A stretch of 64,000 bases of DNA from DASPSM01 sp036008465 (lineage in GTDB: Bacteria; Planctomycetota; Planctomycetia; Planctomycetales; Planctomycetaceae): contig DASYNP010000187.1 of assembly GCA_036008465.1 (NCBI GenBank), positions 71,227 through 135,226 of the forward strand, written 5' to 3'. Below the pieces are notes generated by a model. The model had not been told where the DNA came from and ran no database searches. It saw nothing but the letters and a program-made list of their open reading frames with translations. The translations under genes and the position numbers were made by a program. Shown here piece after piece: positions 45,339 through 54,281 of this stretch. Position 1 is the first letter of the stretch; each line of letters starts with the position of its first letter.

Positions 45339-48300
45339 TCATTTGGTAGTTGCGGACGCCGTCTTTGATGACTTGGCCCACTGGATCACGTAGTAGAACA
45401 CGGGTGTCAAGAAGATGCCGAAGAGCGTCACTCCCAGCATGCCGCTAAAAACGGCAAGGCCTAAGGACTGCCGCATCTCGGCGCCGGCTCCTGTTGCAAT
45501 TACGAGGGGCACGACGCCGAAGATGAAAGCAAAGGACGTCATCAGGATCGGACGCAAACGCAGACGGACGGCTTCGAGCGTCGCGTCACGCAGCGAGCGG
45601 CCCTGTTCTTGCTGCTGCTTGGCAAACTCAACGATCAGGATGGCATTCTTGCTGGCGAGTCCTACTAGCACCACGAAACCGATCTGCGTGAAGATCGTCA
45701 CCTCCAGCCGGGCCAGGCCGACGCCGACGATGGAGCAGAGCAAGCACATCGGCACGACGAGAATCACGGCCAGCGGCAGGCCCCAGCTCTCGTATTGTGC
45801 TGCCAGCACGAGAAACACAAAGACGACTGCCAGTGCAAAGACGTAGATGGCCGTATTTCCCGCTTCGAGTTGCAGAAACGTGAGCTCGGTCCAATCGGAC
45901 GCCATCGATCGCGGCAACTCTTCGCGCGCCAGGTCCTTCATCAAGGCGATGCCCTGGCCCGAACTGGTGCCCGACGTCGTGTTGCCGGTGATCGCGGCCG
46001 CGGAATACATGTTGTAACGCATCAGCGAAACGGGACCGCTGGTATCGCGCACGGTGAGCAGGGTGCCCAGCCGGACCATCTGCCCCTGGTTGTTGCGGAC
46101 CTGTAGCTTCTTGATGTCGGCAACGCGATCCCGGTAGCGCGGATCGGCCTGCACGTTGACCTGCCAGATCCGCCCAAACTCGTTGAAGTTGTTGACGTAG
46201 TAGGAGCCGAGGTAGACCTGCAGGACGTTGAAGACACTACTGACCGGTATCCCGAGTGCCATGCATTTGGTGCGATCGATGTCGAGATAGAGCCACGGCG
46301 TGCTCGCGCGGGAGCTGTTAAATAGGCCTGTCAGACCGGGCGTCTGGTTGCCGCGCGTTACGATCTGATCGCTGACCCGCTGCAGGTCGCCCAAGCCAAG
46401 ATTGCCACGGTCCTCGATGATGAGTTTGAAACCGCCCGTGGTCCCCAGGCCATCGATGGGCGGTGCGCCGAAAGTCGAGACGATGGCCCCGCGGACTTCC
46501 TGCTGGCAGCGCTGCCGGAGCGCCGCCGCGATCGCATCGGCGCTGAGCGAGGGGCCTTGTCGCTCGGCAAACGGCTGGAGCATGACGTACAGCGAGCCGA
46601 AGTTGGGAGCGTTCGCGTTTAAGATCAGCGACTGGCCGGAGATGCCGACCGTGTGGTCGACACCCCGGGTATCGTGGGCGATCCTCTCAATGTGCGCCAT
46701 GACTTTCTGCGTTCGTTCCACGGAGGCCGAGTCGGGCAACTGGACGTTGAGGAGGAGGTAGCCCTTGTCCTGTTGCGGGATGAAGCCGGTCGGAGCGCTC
46801 ACGAATCGGAAATAGGTGAGCACCAGCAGCCCGGCGTAGACGACAAGCGCAATCACGCTGACACGCAGCAGGCCGCCCACCAGCCGCACGTACAGGGCCG
46901 TGCTGGCGCCGAAGACCCGGTTAAACAATCGAAAGAACCATCCCAGAACCGTGTCCAAGAGCCAGGTCATTGGATCGCGGCGACTGCCGCGCGGCTTCAG
47001 CAAGAGGGCCGCCAAGGCGGGGCTCAGCGTCAAGGAATTGAAGGCCGAGATCACGGTCGAGACGGCGATGGTGACCGCGAACTGGCGAAAGAACTGGCCG
47101 GTCACTCCACCGAGGAAAGCACAGGGCACGAAGACGGCGCAGAGCACCAGAGCCACGGCGATCACCGGTCCCGTTACTTCGTCCATCGCCTTGCGCGCGG
47201 CGTCCCGCGGGGCGATTCCCTGCTCGAGCCAGCGCTCGACGTTCTCGACGACAACGATGGCGTCATCCACCACGATGCCGATGGCCAGCACCAGTCCGAA
47301 CAACGACAGATTGTTGAGCGAATAGCCGAGCGCGGCCATGACGGCAAAGCTGCCGACGATGGCCACGGGCACCGCAATCAGCGGGATCAGGGCGGCGCGC
47401 CAGTTCTGCAGAAACACCAACACCACGATGGCGACGAGGATGATGGCGTCGCGCAACGTCAAGAAGACTTCGTTCACTGACTCGCGAATAAAAGGAGTCG
47501 TGTCGTAAACGATGCGGTAGTCGAGCCCGTCCGGGAAACGCGTCTTCAACTCGTCCATCTTGGCGTAGATGCCCTTGGCGGTCGCGAGCGCGTTTGTGCT
47601 TGGGAGTTGATAGATGGACAGCGCCACCGACGGCTGGCCGTCGAGCGTGCTGGACTGCTCATATTGCTGGGCCCCCAACTCGACGCGCGGGCGTCCGTCG
47701 GGCGCCCGCGTCACGACGTCGCGGAGGCGGACGATGCCGGTGGTCTGTGGCCCGCTGATCGAGCTCCCTTGACCGATCTGAGCGCTGTTGCCGCTCTGGC
47801 CGGTCGAGCCCGAGACCGCCGTCGCCATCAGGCCAGTCGGCGACGCCTGCACCAGCGGATTGCCCTGGGCCGCCTTGATGACGATATCGCCGAACTGCTC
47901 TGGCGTGGTTAGTCGGCCCAGCGTGTTGACGGTCAGCTCGAATTGTTGGCCCTTTGGTGCGGGCGGCTGCCCGATCATCCCGGCGGCCACCTGGAGATTC
48001 TGCTCGCCGATCGCGGTGATGATGTCCGAGACATCAATCCCGAGTGCCGCCATCTTGTCCGGATCGAGCCACGCGCGCAGGCTGTAATCGCGCTGCCCGA
48101 GGTAACTGATGCCCGCGACGCCGGGCAGCCGGTTCAGCTCGTCCTTGAGATAAATGGTTGCGTAATTGCTGAGAAACAGGCTGTCGTAGCGCTGATCGGG
48201 CGAAACCAGGTTCACGATCATCAGCGTGCTGGGCGACATCTTTTGCACATTGATCCCCTCCGTCTGCACGAGCGTCGGAATGACCGGCAGGGCGAGCGAG

Positions 48301-48635
48301 ACGCGGTTTTGCACCAGCACTTGGGCCATGTCCGAGTCCATTCCCAGCTTGAACGTCACGGTGAGCGTGTAGCTGCCGTCATTGGCGGAAGTGGAGGACA
48401 TGTAGATCATGCCTTCGACGCCACTGACCTGCTCTTCGATGGGAACGCCCACCGTGTCGCGCACGGTCTGGGCATTCGCGCCCGGGTAGTGTGCGGTCAC
48501 CAGCACGGTTGGCGGGGTGATATCCGGATATTGGGCCACCGGCAGCGTGAACACCGCCACGCCTCCCGCCAGCACGAAGACGATCGACAAGACCGAGGCG
48601 AAGATGGGACGGTCGATGAAGAAATGCGAAATCAC
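45339..48635 (-). CDS. RND efflux pump, HAE1 family (second pump of the operon)
   Basis: 1098 residues from the GTG at 48635. The in-frame upstream extension shadows the neighbouring gene. The GTG overlaps the stop of the first pump gene (GTGA) and GGAGG lies 10 bases upstream. N-terminus FFIDRPIFASVLSIVFVLAG is the canonical TM1; proton-relay residues are in LAIGIVVDDAIVVVENVERW (paired Asp in TM4). A GQ/SG-rich insert at about residues 257-299 interrupts the pore/docking region before the VRLRDV strand. The C-terminal half carries the usual GLASKNAILIVEFAKQQQEQ block. It probably exports hydrophobic compounds, alone or with its neighbour. Confidence 0.94.
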   Translation of the reverse strand: MISHFFIDRPIFASVLSIVFVLAGGVAVFTLPVAQYPDITPPTVLVTAHYPGANAQTVRDTVGVPIEEQVSGVEGMIYMSSTSANDGSYTLTVTFKLGMDSDMAQVLVQNRVSLALPVIPTLVQTEGINVQKMSPSTLMIVNLVSPDQRYDSLFLSNYATIYLKDELNRLPGVAGISYLGQRDYSLRAWLDPDKMAALGIDVSDIITAIGEQNLQVAAGMIGQPPAPKGQQFELTVNTLGRLTTPEQFGDIVIKAAQGNPLVQASPTGLMATAVSGSTGQSGNSAQIGQGSSISGPQTTGIVRLRDVVTRAPDGRPRVELGAQQYEQSSTLDGQPSVALSIYQLPSTNALATAKGIYAKMDELKTRFPDGLDYRIVYDTTPFIRESVNEVFLTLRDAIILVAIVVLVFLQNWRAALIPLIAVPVAIVGSFAVMAALGYSLNNLSLFGLVLAIGIVVDDAIVVVENVERWLEQGIAPRDAARKAMDEVTGPVIAVALVLCAVFVPCAFLGGVTGQFFRQFAVTIAVSTVISAFNSLTLSPALAALLLKPRGSRRDPMTWLLDTVLGWFFRLFNRVFGASTALYVRLVGGLLRVSVIALVVYAGLLVLTYFRFVSAPTGFIPQQDKGYLLLNVQLPDSASVERTQKVMAHIERIAHDTRGVDHTVGISGQSLILNANAPNFGSLYVMLQPFAERQGPSLSADAIAAALRQRCQQEVRGAIVSTFGAPPIDGLGTTGGFKLIIEDRGNLGLGDLQRVSDQIVTRGNQTPGLTGLFNSSRASTPWLYLDIDRTKCMALGIPVSSVFNVLQVYLGSYYVNNFNEFGRIWQVNVQADPRYRDRVADIKKLQVRNNQGQMVRLGTLLTVRDTSGPVSLMRYNMYSAAAITGNTTSGTSSGQGIALMKDLAREELPRSMASDWTELTFLQLEAGNTAIYVFALAVVFVFLVLAAQYESWGLPLAVILVVPMCLLCSIVGVGLARLEVTIFTQIGFVVLVGLASKNAILIVEFAKQQQEQGRSLRDATLEAVRLRLRPILMTSFAFIFGVVPLVIATGAGAEMRQSLGLAVFSGMLGVTLFGIFLTPVFYYVIQWAKSSKTASATTK

Positions 48636-51600
48636 TCGTGTTCCCCTCCACCCGGCGGCTCGGTCGGAGTTTGGCGAGGCGGCCGACGGCTTGCCAGCCG
48701 TTGCAGTGCCAAAACCACGAGCGCGCCAAAAATCGCGCCGGTCACAGCGATGGCCACTTCCCATGCCAAAGGCAGCCGCGTGAGCCGCGCCACCAAAAAG
48801 CCGCTGGTGAATCCCAACACCGCGCCCACGGCCGGCGAGCCCACGAGCCGGACGACACCGGACGTGAAGAGCCTCGTCTCACCCAGTCCCTGGAGGACGT
48901 TGAAGAAGACCGGCGTGAGGAAGATGCCGAACAGCGTCACCCCCAGCATTCCGCTGAAAACCGCCGTCCCCAGCGACCACCGCATCTCCGCACCAGCCCC
49001 AGTGGCGAAGACCAGCGGGACGACGCCCAGGATAAAGGCGAACGAAGTCATCAGGATCGGACGAAGTCGCAAGCGCGCCGCCTCTACCGTGGCTTCATAG
49101 CGCGGCTTGCCCTCCTGACACAGCTGCTTGGCAAACTCCACGATCAGGATGGCGTTCTTGCACGCCAGCCCGACCAGCACCACCAAACCGATCTGCACAA
49201 AGATATCGACGTCCTTGTGGGTCAAGAGCACCCCGGTGACCGAGCACAAAAGGCACAACGGGACCACCAGGATGACCGCCAGCGGCAGCGCCCAACTCTC
49301 ATACAGGGCGGCCAGACCTAGGAAGACGCAGACCACCGCCAGAGTAAAAACGTAGATCGCGGTGTTACCGGCCCGGATCTGCAGGAACATGATTTCGGTC
49401 CATTCCGAGGCCATGGTGATCGGCAAGGTGTCGCGGGAGACGCGATTGACCTCCTGGATCACGTCGCCGGTGCTGACGCCGGGCGCCGAGTTACCGGTGA
49501 TGGGAGCGGCGGTGTAGAGGTTGTAGCGCGTGATGTAGACCGGGCCGCCGATTTCGCGCGGATTGACGAGCGTGCTCAGCAGGACCATTTGGCCCCACTT
49601 GTTACGCACCTGCAGCAGCTTGATGTCGTCGACGCGGCTGCGGTACCTGGCGTCCGCCTGGAGAGTGACTTGCCAGTACCGTCCGAACTCATTGAAGTTC
49701 GTGACATAGAGCGAACCGAGGTAGGTGCCTAGCGCCTGGGTAACGTCCTGCTGCGACACGCCCAACGAATAAGCCTTCGTCCGGTCGATGTCGGCGTAGA
49801 GCTGGGGAGTGTTCGAGCGGAATTGGGTCGACACGCCGACGAGCCCGGGCCGGGCCTGGAGCTTATGGACCAACTGGTCGGTCTGACGCTGCAAAGCATC
49901 CAAGCCGAGACCAGCTCGGTCCTCGACCATCAGCTTAAAACCGCCGGCGACGCTCAGGCCCGGGATGGCCGGCGCCCCGAAGGCGACGACTTGGGCTTCC
50001 TTGATTTCACGGGCCCAGGCGGCCCTCATGCGAGCCACAATGGCATCCGAGCTCAAGTCAGGGCTGGTCCGCTTTTCGAACGGCTCGAGGACGACGAACA
50101 TCGAAGCGAAGTTTGGGCTGTCGGCCTGCAACACAAAGGAAATGCCCGAAATCGTGATCGTGTGGGCCACGCCCTTTATCCGACGGGCGATCGCCTCGAT
50201 GTGGGACATCGCTTCCTTGGTCCGCTCGAGCGAAGCGGAGTCGGGGAGCTGGATGTTGCAGATGATCCGACCTTGGTCCTGCGCCGGAACGAAGCCCGTC
50301 GGCGCTTTGTGAAAGACCCACCCGGTCAGCACCAGCAGGCCGCCGTAAACAAGCAGGACAAACAAACTGCCGCGCAGCAGTCGGCCCACCACCCAGGCGT
50401 AACCGTTGGTGGTCGCGCCGAATACCAGGTTGAACGTCCGGAAGAACCAGCCCAGAAGTGCGTCCATCAGCCAAGTGAGAGGGTCTCGGTGACCGGCGTG
50501 CTGCCGCAACAGGATCGCCGCCAAAGCGGGACTGAGTGTCAGCGAGTTGAAGGCCGAGATCACAGTCGAGACGGCGATGGTCACGGCAAACTGCCGGAAG
50601 AACTGGCCGGTGATGCCGCTGATGAAGGCGCAGGGGACGAACACTGCGCAGAGCACCAGAGCCACGGCGACCACTGGTCCCGTCACTTCGTCCATCGCCT
50701 TGCGCGCTGCCTCGCGGGAGGACTCGCCACGCTCCAGCCAGCGCTCGACGTTCTCGACGACGACGATCGCATCGTCCACCACGATGCCGATTGCCAACAC
50801 CAGGCCGAAAAGAGAGACGTTGTTCAGACTGAAGCCGATCGCCTTCATCACGGCGAATGTGCCGACGATCGCGACGGGAACCGCGATCATCGGGATCAAA
50901 GTGGCCCGCCAGCTTTGCAGGAAAACCAGCACGACAATGCCGACCAGCACGACCGCCTCGAGCAGCGTGCGCACCACGTCACGCACCGATTCGCGGATGA
51001 ACGGCGTGGTGTCGTAGGCGATCTGGTACTCCACCCCCTCGGGGAAGTTTGCTTTCAGCTCCACCATCTTGGCGCGAATCCGGTTGCCGACGTCGAGCGC
51101 GTTCGTGCCGGGCAGTTGAAAGACGGCCAGCCCCACCGACGGGCGACCGTCAAAGGTGCAGCCGAGGCTATAGTTCTGATCCCCCAACTCGACGCGAGCG
51201 ACATCGCGGAGGCGCACGATCGCAACCGCCGGCTGGCCAGGGCCGCCGCTTGTGCCGGCGCTCGACGAGCCTCTGCTGTTTGAGCTGGAGCCGGACACTC
51301 CTGACGATGAGCTGGTCGAACTCACTCCGCTGAGATTGGTGGTTGCCCCGCCGGCGGTGACGGCCGCCCCGGCGCTTGCGGCCCCACCAGTGGTCTGAGC
51401 GCCGCCGATGGTGGTTGTTCCGCCGGTCGCCGTCCCAGTCGCGCCGGATCTCGCAGTGCTACCGCTGGTCGTTCCGGTCGCGTTCGCGCCGGACGTCCGA
51501 GCGTTTGTGTTTCCTGAGTTGGCACTGGTGGGCGATGTGCTGCTGCCAGGCGTGGTGCCGCTCGTAGTCACCGAGCCCAGCATCGGCATTGCGCTCGAGC

Positions 51601-52495
51601 CGAAAGTCGTCGAGGCCATGGCGGTGCCGGGCGAGGAGGTCCCGCTGCTCCCGGTCAAGCCAGAGCTTGTTGGGACGAGCGTCACCGGCGCGTTGTTTCG
51701 GGGAGACGGCTGTCCCAGTCCAGCCTTGACGATGAGATCGCCGAACTCCTCAGTGGTGGTCAGACGGCCGAGCGCGTTGATGGGCAACTCAAACGCTTGC
51801 GTGCGGGTCGCCGCGCCGAAGGTGGGCTGGCCCAGCACGCCCAAAGGAGTGTCCAGGTTTTGACTGCTGAGAGCGTTGGCAACATCGCTGGCGGTCATGT
51901 TGAGCGACGCCAGCTTTTGCGGGTCGAGCCAGGCGCGGATGCTGTAGTTGCCGACCCCGACGAAGTTGATCTGCGAGACGCCGTCGATGCGAAGCAGCTC
52001 GTCATAAACATGGATTTGAGCGAAGTTGCTCAGGTACACGTCGTCGTAGCGACCGTCCGGCGAGTAAAAGCTGATGATGTTGAGGATGTCGGGCGTCTTC
52101 TTGCGGATGGTAATTCCCTGAGCCTGAACCGACGTCGGCAGCAGCGGCTCCGCAAGCTGCACCCGGTTCTGCACCATCACCAGGGCCATGTTCAGATCGG
52201 TCCCGATGTCGAAGGTGACGGTCAGCGTGTACGAGCCGTCGTTGCCCATCTGCGAGGCCATGTACAGCATGCCCTCGACACCGTTGACCTGCTGTTCAAT
52301 GGGAGCCGCCACCGTGTCGGCCATCACCTGGGCGCTGGCCCCCGGATAGTTGATCGTTACGGACACCGCCGGCGGCGTGACGGGCGGGTACTGGGCAATC
52401 GGCAGCGAGAAGAGCGCGATTCCACCCGTCAGCGTGATAAAGATCGACAGCACGGCTGCGAAGATCGGCCGGTCGATGAAGAAGCGCGAGATCAT
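48632..52495 (-). CDS. RND efflux pump, HAE1 family, with a large Ser/Thr/Gly insert
   Basis: 1287 residues, about 200 longer than usual. Standard HAE1 features are present: N-terminal FFIDRPIFAAVLSIFITLTG, TM4 LAIGIVVDDAIVVVENVERW, and GLACKNAILIVEFAKQLCQE. The extra length comes mostly from residues about 259-425 (51221-51721), a low-complexity run of Ser, Thr, Gly and Ala in the periplasmic part just before VRLRDVARVELG. A further C-terminal extension adds a helix and a Pro-rich tail. It is preceded by a membrane-fusion lipoprotein gene (30-base gap) and overlaps the second pump gene. No TolC-type channel gene is in the window. Confidence 0.94.
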   Translation of the reverse strand: MISRFFIDRPIFAAVLSIFITLTGGIALFSLPIAQYPPVTPPAVSVTINYPGASAQVMADTVAAPIEQQVNGVEGMLYMASQMGNDGSYTLTVTFDIGTDLNMALVMVQNRVQLAEPLLPTSVQAQGITIRKKTPDILNIISFYSPDGRYDDVYLSNFAQIHVYDELLRIDGVSQINFVGVGNYSIRAWLDPQKLASLNMTASDVANALSSQNLDTPLGVLGQPTFGAATRTQAFELPINALGRLTTTEEFGDLIVKAGLGQPSPRNNAPVTLVPTSSGLTGSSGTSSPGTAMASTTFGSSAMPMLGSVTTSGTTPGSSTSPTSANSGNTNARTSGANATGTTSGSTARSGATGTATGGTTTIGGAQTTGGAASAGAAVTAGGATTNLSGVSSTSSSSGVSGSSSNSRGSSSAGTSGGPGQPAVAIVRLRDVARVELGDQNYSLGCTFDGRPSVGLAVFQLPGTNALDVGNRIRAKMVELKANFPEGVEYQIAYDTTPFIRESVRDVVRTLLEAVVLVGIVVLVFLQSWRATLIPMIAVPVAIVGTFAVMKAIGFSLNNVSLFGLVLAIGIVVDDAIVVVENVERWLERGESSREAARKAMDEVTGPVVAVALVLCAVFVPCAFISGITGQFFRQFAVTIAVSTVISAFNSLTLSPALAAILLRQHAGHRDPLTWLMDALLGWFFRTFNLVFGATTNGYAWVVGRLLRGSLFVLLVYGGLLVLTGWVFHKAPTGFVPAQDQGRIICNIQLPDSASLERTKEAMSHIEAIARRIKGVAHTITISGISFVLQADSPNFASMFVVLEPFEKRTSPDLSSDAIVARMRAAWAREIKEAQVVAFGAPAIPGLSVAGGFKLMVEDRAGLGLDALQRQTDQLVHKLQARPGLVGVSTQFRSNTPQLYADIDRTKAYSLGVSQQDVTQALGTYLGSLYVTNFNEFGRYWQVTLQADARYRSRVDDIKLLQVRNKWGQMVLLSTLVNPREIGGPVYITRYNLYTAAPITGNSAPGVSTGDVIQEVNRVSRDTLPITMASEWTEIMFLQIRAGNTAIYVFTLAVVCVFLGLAALYESWALPLAVILVVPLCLLCSVTGVLLTHKDVDIFVQIGLVVLVGLACKNAILIVEFAKQLCQEGKPRYEATVEAARLRLRPILMTSFAFILGVVPLVFATGAGAEMRWSLGTAVFSGMLGVTLFGIFLTPVFFNVLQGLGETRLFTSGVVRLVGSPAVGAVLGFTSGFLVARLTRLPLAWEVAIAVTGAIFGALVVLALQRLASRRPPRQTPTEPPGGGEHE

Positions 52496-52525
52496 ACGCC
52501 CACCCGCGGCACTGCTGGTGCTCGC

Positions 52526-53728
52526 CTACTCGCTGGAGGAGCCTTGCGTCCCCTCGTTCGGCGACGCGCCAAGCGTCGGCATGGCCGTTTGGTCGGGCCG
52601 GACATTCATGCCGGGCCGAACTTGTTGCAGCGCGCCCACAGCCACCCATTCCTCGGGCTTGAGCCCGCTCTCGATCACGCGCAGACCGTTCTCCTGGAGC
52701 GGCCCCGTCGACACGCGGCGATACTGGACGTTGTTTTGCGCATCAATCACGTAGACGTATTTCAGTCCTTGGTCCGAGCTGATCGCCCGATCGATGACTA
52801 AGAGTGCCGGGTGTCGTTGGCCGATCGGCAGCCGGATCCGCACGAACATCCCAGGCGACAGCAGCCGCACACCTTGTGAACGTGAGAGAACAGGATTCGG
52901 GAAGACGCCGCGCACGGTGATACTGCCAGTGGTCGGATTCACTTCGTTATTGATAAAGTCGATTGTGCCTGAGTGCGGAAAGCCTTCTTCGTCTTGCAGC
53001 CCCATGAGGACAGGGTTCTTGTTCGCCACGGCCGGCTTGATCTTCCCCTCGGCGACCGCACGCCGGACGCGCAAGAGGGTCGGTTCATCGGTATCGAAGT
53101 ACGCGTACATCGGGTCCTGCGAGACGACTGTGGTCAACAGTGTCTGATCCTGGTTGACCAGGTTGCCCAGCGTCAGGTAATAGCGGCTCACCCGGCCGTC
53201 GATGGGTGACGTAACGCGGGTGAACTCCAGATTCAGTTTATAAATCGCGATGTTTGCCTCGGCGGACTGGACCTGCGCGGCTGCCTGTTCCTTCGTCGAC
53301 TTGTATTGCTCAAATTGTTGCTCACTGATGGTCTTGTCCTTGATGAGTCGCGTCGCTCGCACGAAATCCGCGTCCGCGAGCTGCTGCTGAGCCTTATAAG
53401 TCGCGAGTTGCGCCTCGCCCAAACGCAGTTGGTCTTGATAAGGCCGCGGGTCGATTTCGAATAACAGCTGGTCCTTCTTAACCTCCGAGCCCTCCTTGAA
53501 GGGCATCTGGACGAGATAGCCCGTGACCCGAGCGATGACGTTCACGGCCTGGATGGCGTCGGTCCGGCCTGTGAAATCGACGTAGTCAGTGACCTCTTGT
53601 CGCACCGGTTTGCTGACCGGCACCGCCGGCGGTTGGGGCGGCGCTAGCTGGGCTGGCGCCTCGCCACAGCCGCTAATCAATGCCAGCACGGACGCGCCAA
53701 AAAGAACAAGCATGCCATAGCGAAACAT
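52526..53728 (-). CDS. RND membrane-fusion lipoprotein
   Basis: 400 residues from the ATG at 53728, chosen because GGGGAGGT precedes it and because it places a lipoprotein signal at the N-terminus (lipobox LISGC, Cys at about 21). The lipoyl/barrel and alpha-hairpin order is typical of the AcrA family: VTGYLVQMPFKEGSEVKKDQ, then the hairpin helices (LGEAQLATYKAQQQLADADF), the returning lipoyl strand (TRVTSPIDGRVSRYYL) and a final SDQGLKYVYVIDAQ. It anchors in the inner membrane and links the pumps to an outer-membrane channel. First gene of the efflux operon. Confidence 0.95.
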   Translation of the reverse strand: MFRYGMLVLFGASVLALISGCGEAPAQLAPPQPPAVPVSKPVRQEVTDYVDFTGRTDAIQAVNVIARVTGYLVQMPFKEGSEVKKDQLLFEIDPRPYQDQLRLGEAQLATYKAQQQLADADFVRATRLIKDKTISEQQFEQYKSTKEQAAAQVQSAEANIAIYKLNLEFTRVTSPIDGRVSRYYLTLGNLVNQDQTLLTTVVSQDPMYAYFDTDEPTLLRVRRAVAEGKIKPAVANKNPVLMGLQDEEGFPHSGTIDFINNEVNPTTGSITVRGVFPNPVLSRSQGVRLLSPGMFVRIRLPIGQRHPALLVIDRAISSDQGLKYVYVIDAQNNVQYRRVSTGPLQENGLRVIESGLKPEEWVAVGALQQVRPGMNVRPDQTAMPTLGASPNEGTQGSSSE

Positions 53729-54281
53729 TGCGCACCTCCCCGTGCCGGACGTAACGATCGCACGCCGGACCTTTTTAGTCCCCAATCTAGAAAATTGCGG
53801 TCGCATGCACGTCGAGAAGCCCTTCGGCGAGGACCTCGAAGGGCCGTCTCACTAAGGCAACAGCCTCCAGATACTCGTCAGGTTTCCAGCTGCAAATCCG
53901 GCCTGTTGGCTTCGCCGATCGCGTCGACCTGCGGTCTCAGTCGTTCGAATGACCAGTCGCCTGCCAGCAGCATAAACTCACGGCTCAGCGTTTCAAGCTG
54001 TTTCGGAGAGTTCGTATCCGAATGAACAATGCGCCAATCAGTCGTTTGCACGGACTCTCGTGCATCCCGACCCTTCGCACAGTCAGAGCCAAGCCCGCCG
54101 CTCCGCGCAGCGAAAACAGTGCCACACGACCTTCGCGGAGCGCGGGATTGTGTCGCATAGGCTAGGAGAGCAACACAATCAGCCAATGAAAGCGATGCCG
54201 GTTGCGAAAGATCGAACTCGTGGGTACTTGTAAACGCAATGATGCCACTCCGCGGCCGGGTCTCCCCAGGGAAACACCACC
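53729..54281. other. Divergent intergenic region upstream of the efflux operon
   Basis: 553 bases between the leftward membrane-fusion gene and the rightward oxidoreductase gene. A minus-strand frame at 53878-54360 (160 codons) overlaps the oxidoreductase start and has no recognisable domain. I see no repeat. Promoters for both operons should be here. Confidence 0.4.

Noticed and set aside
46653..47480. Plus-strand 275-codon frame and similar long frames (47943-49100, 49823-51283) opposite the RND genes
   Set aside because: They are antisense shadows of the RND coding sequence: rich in His, Asp, Gly and Arg with no family pattern.
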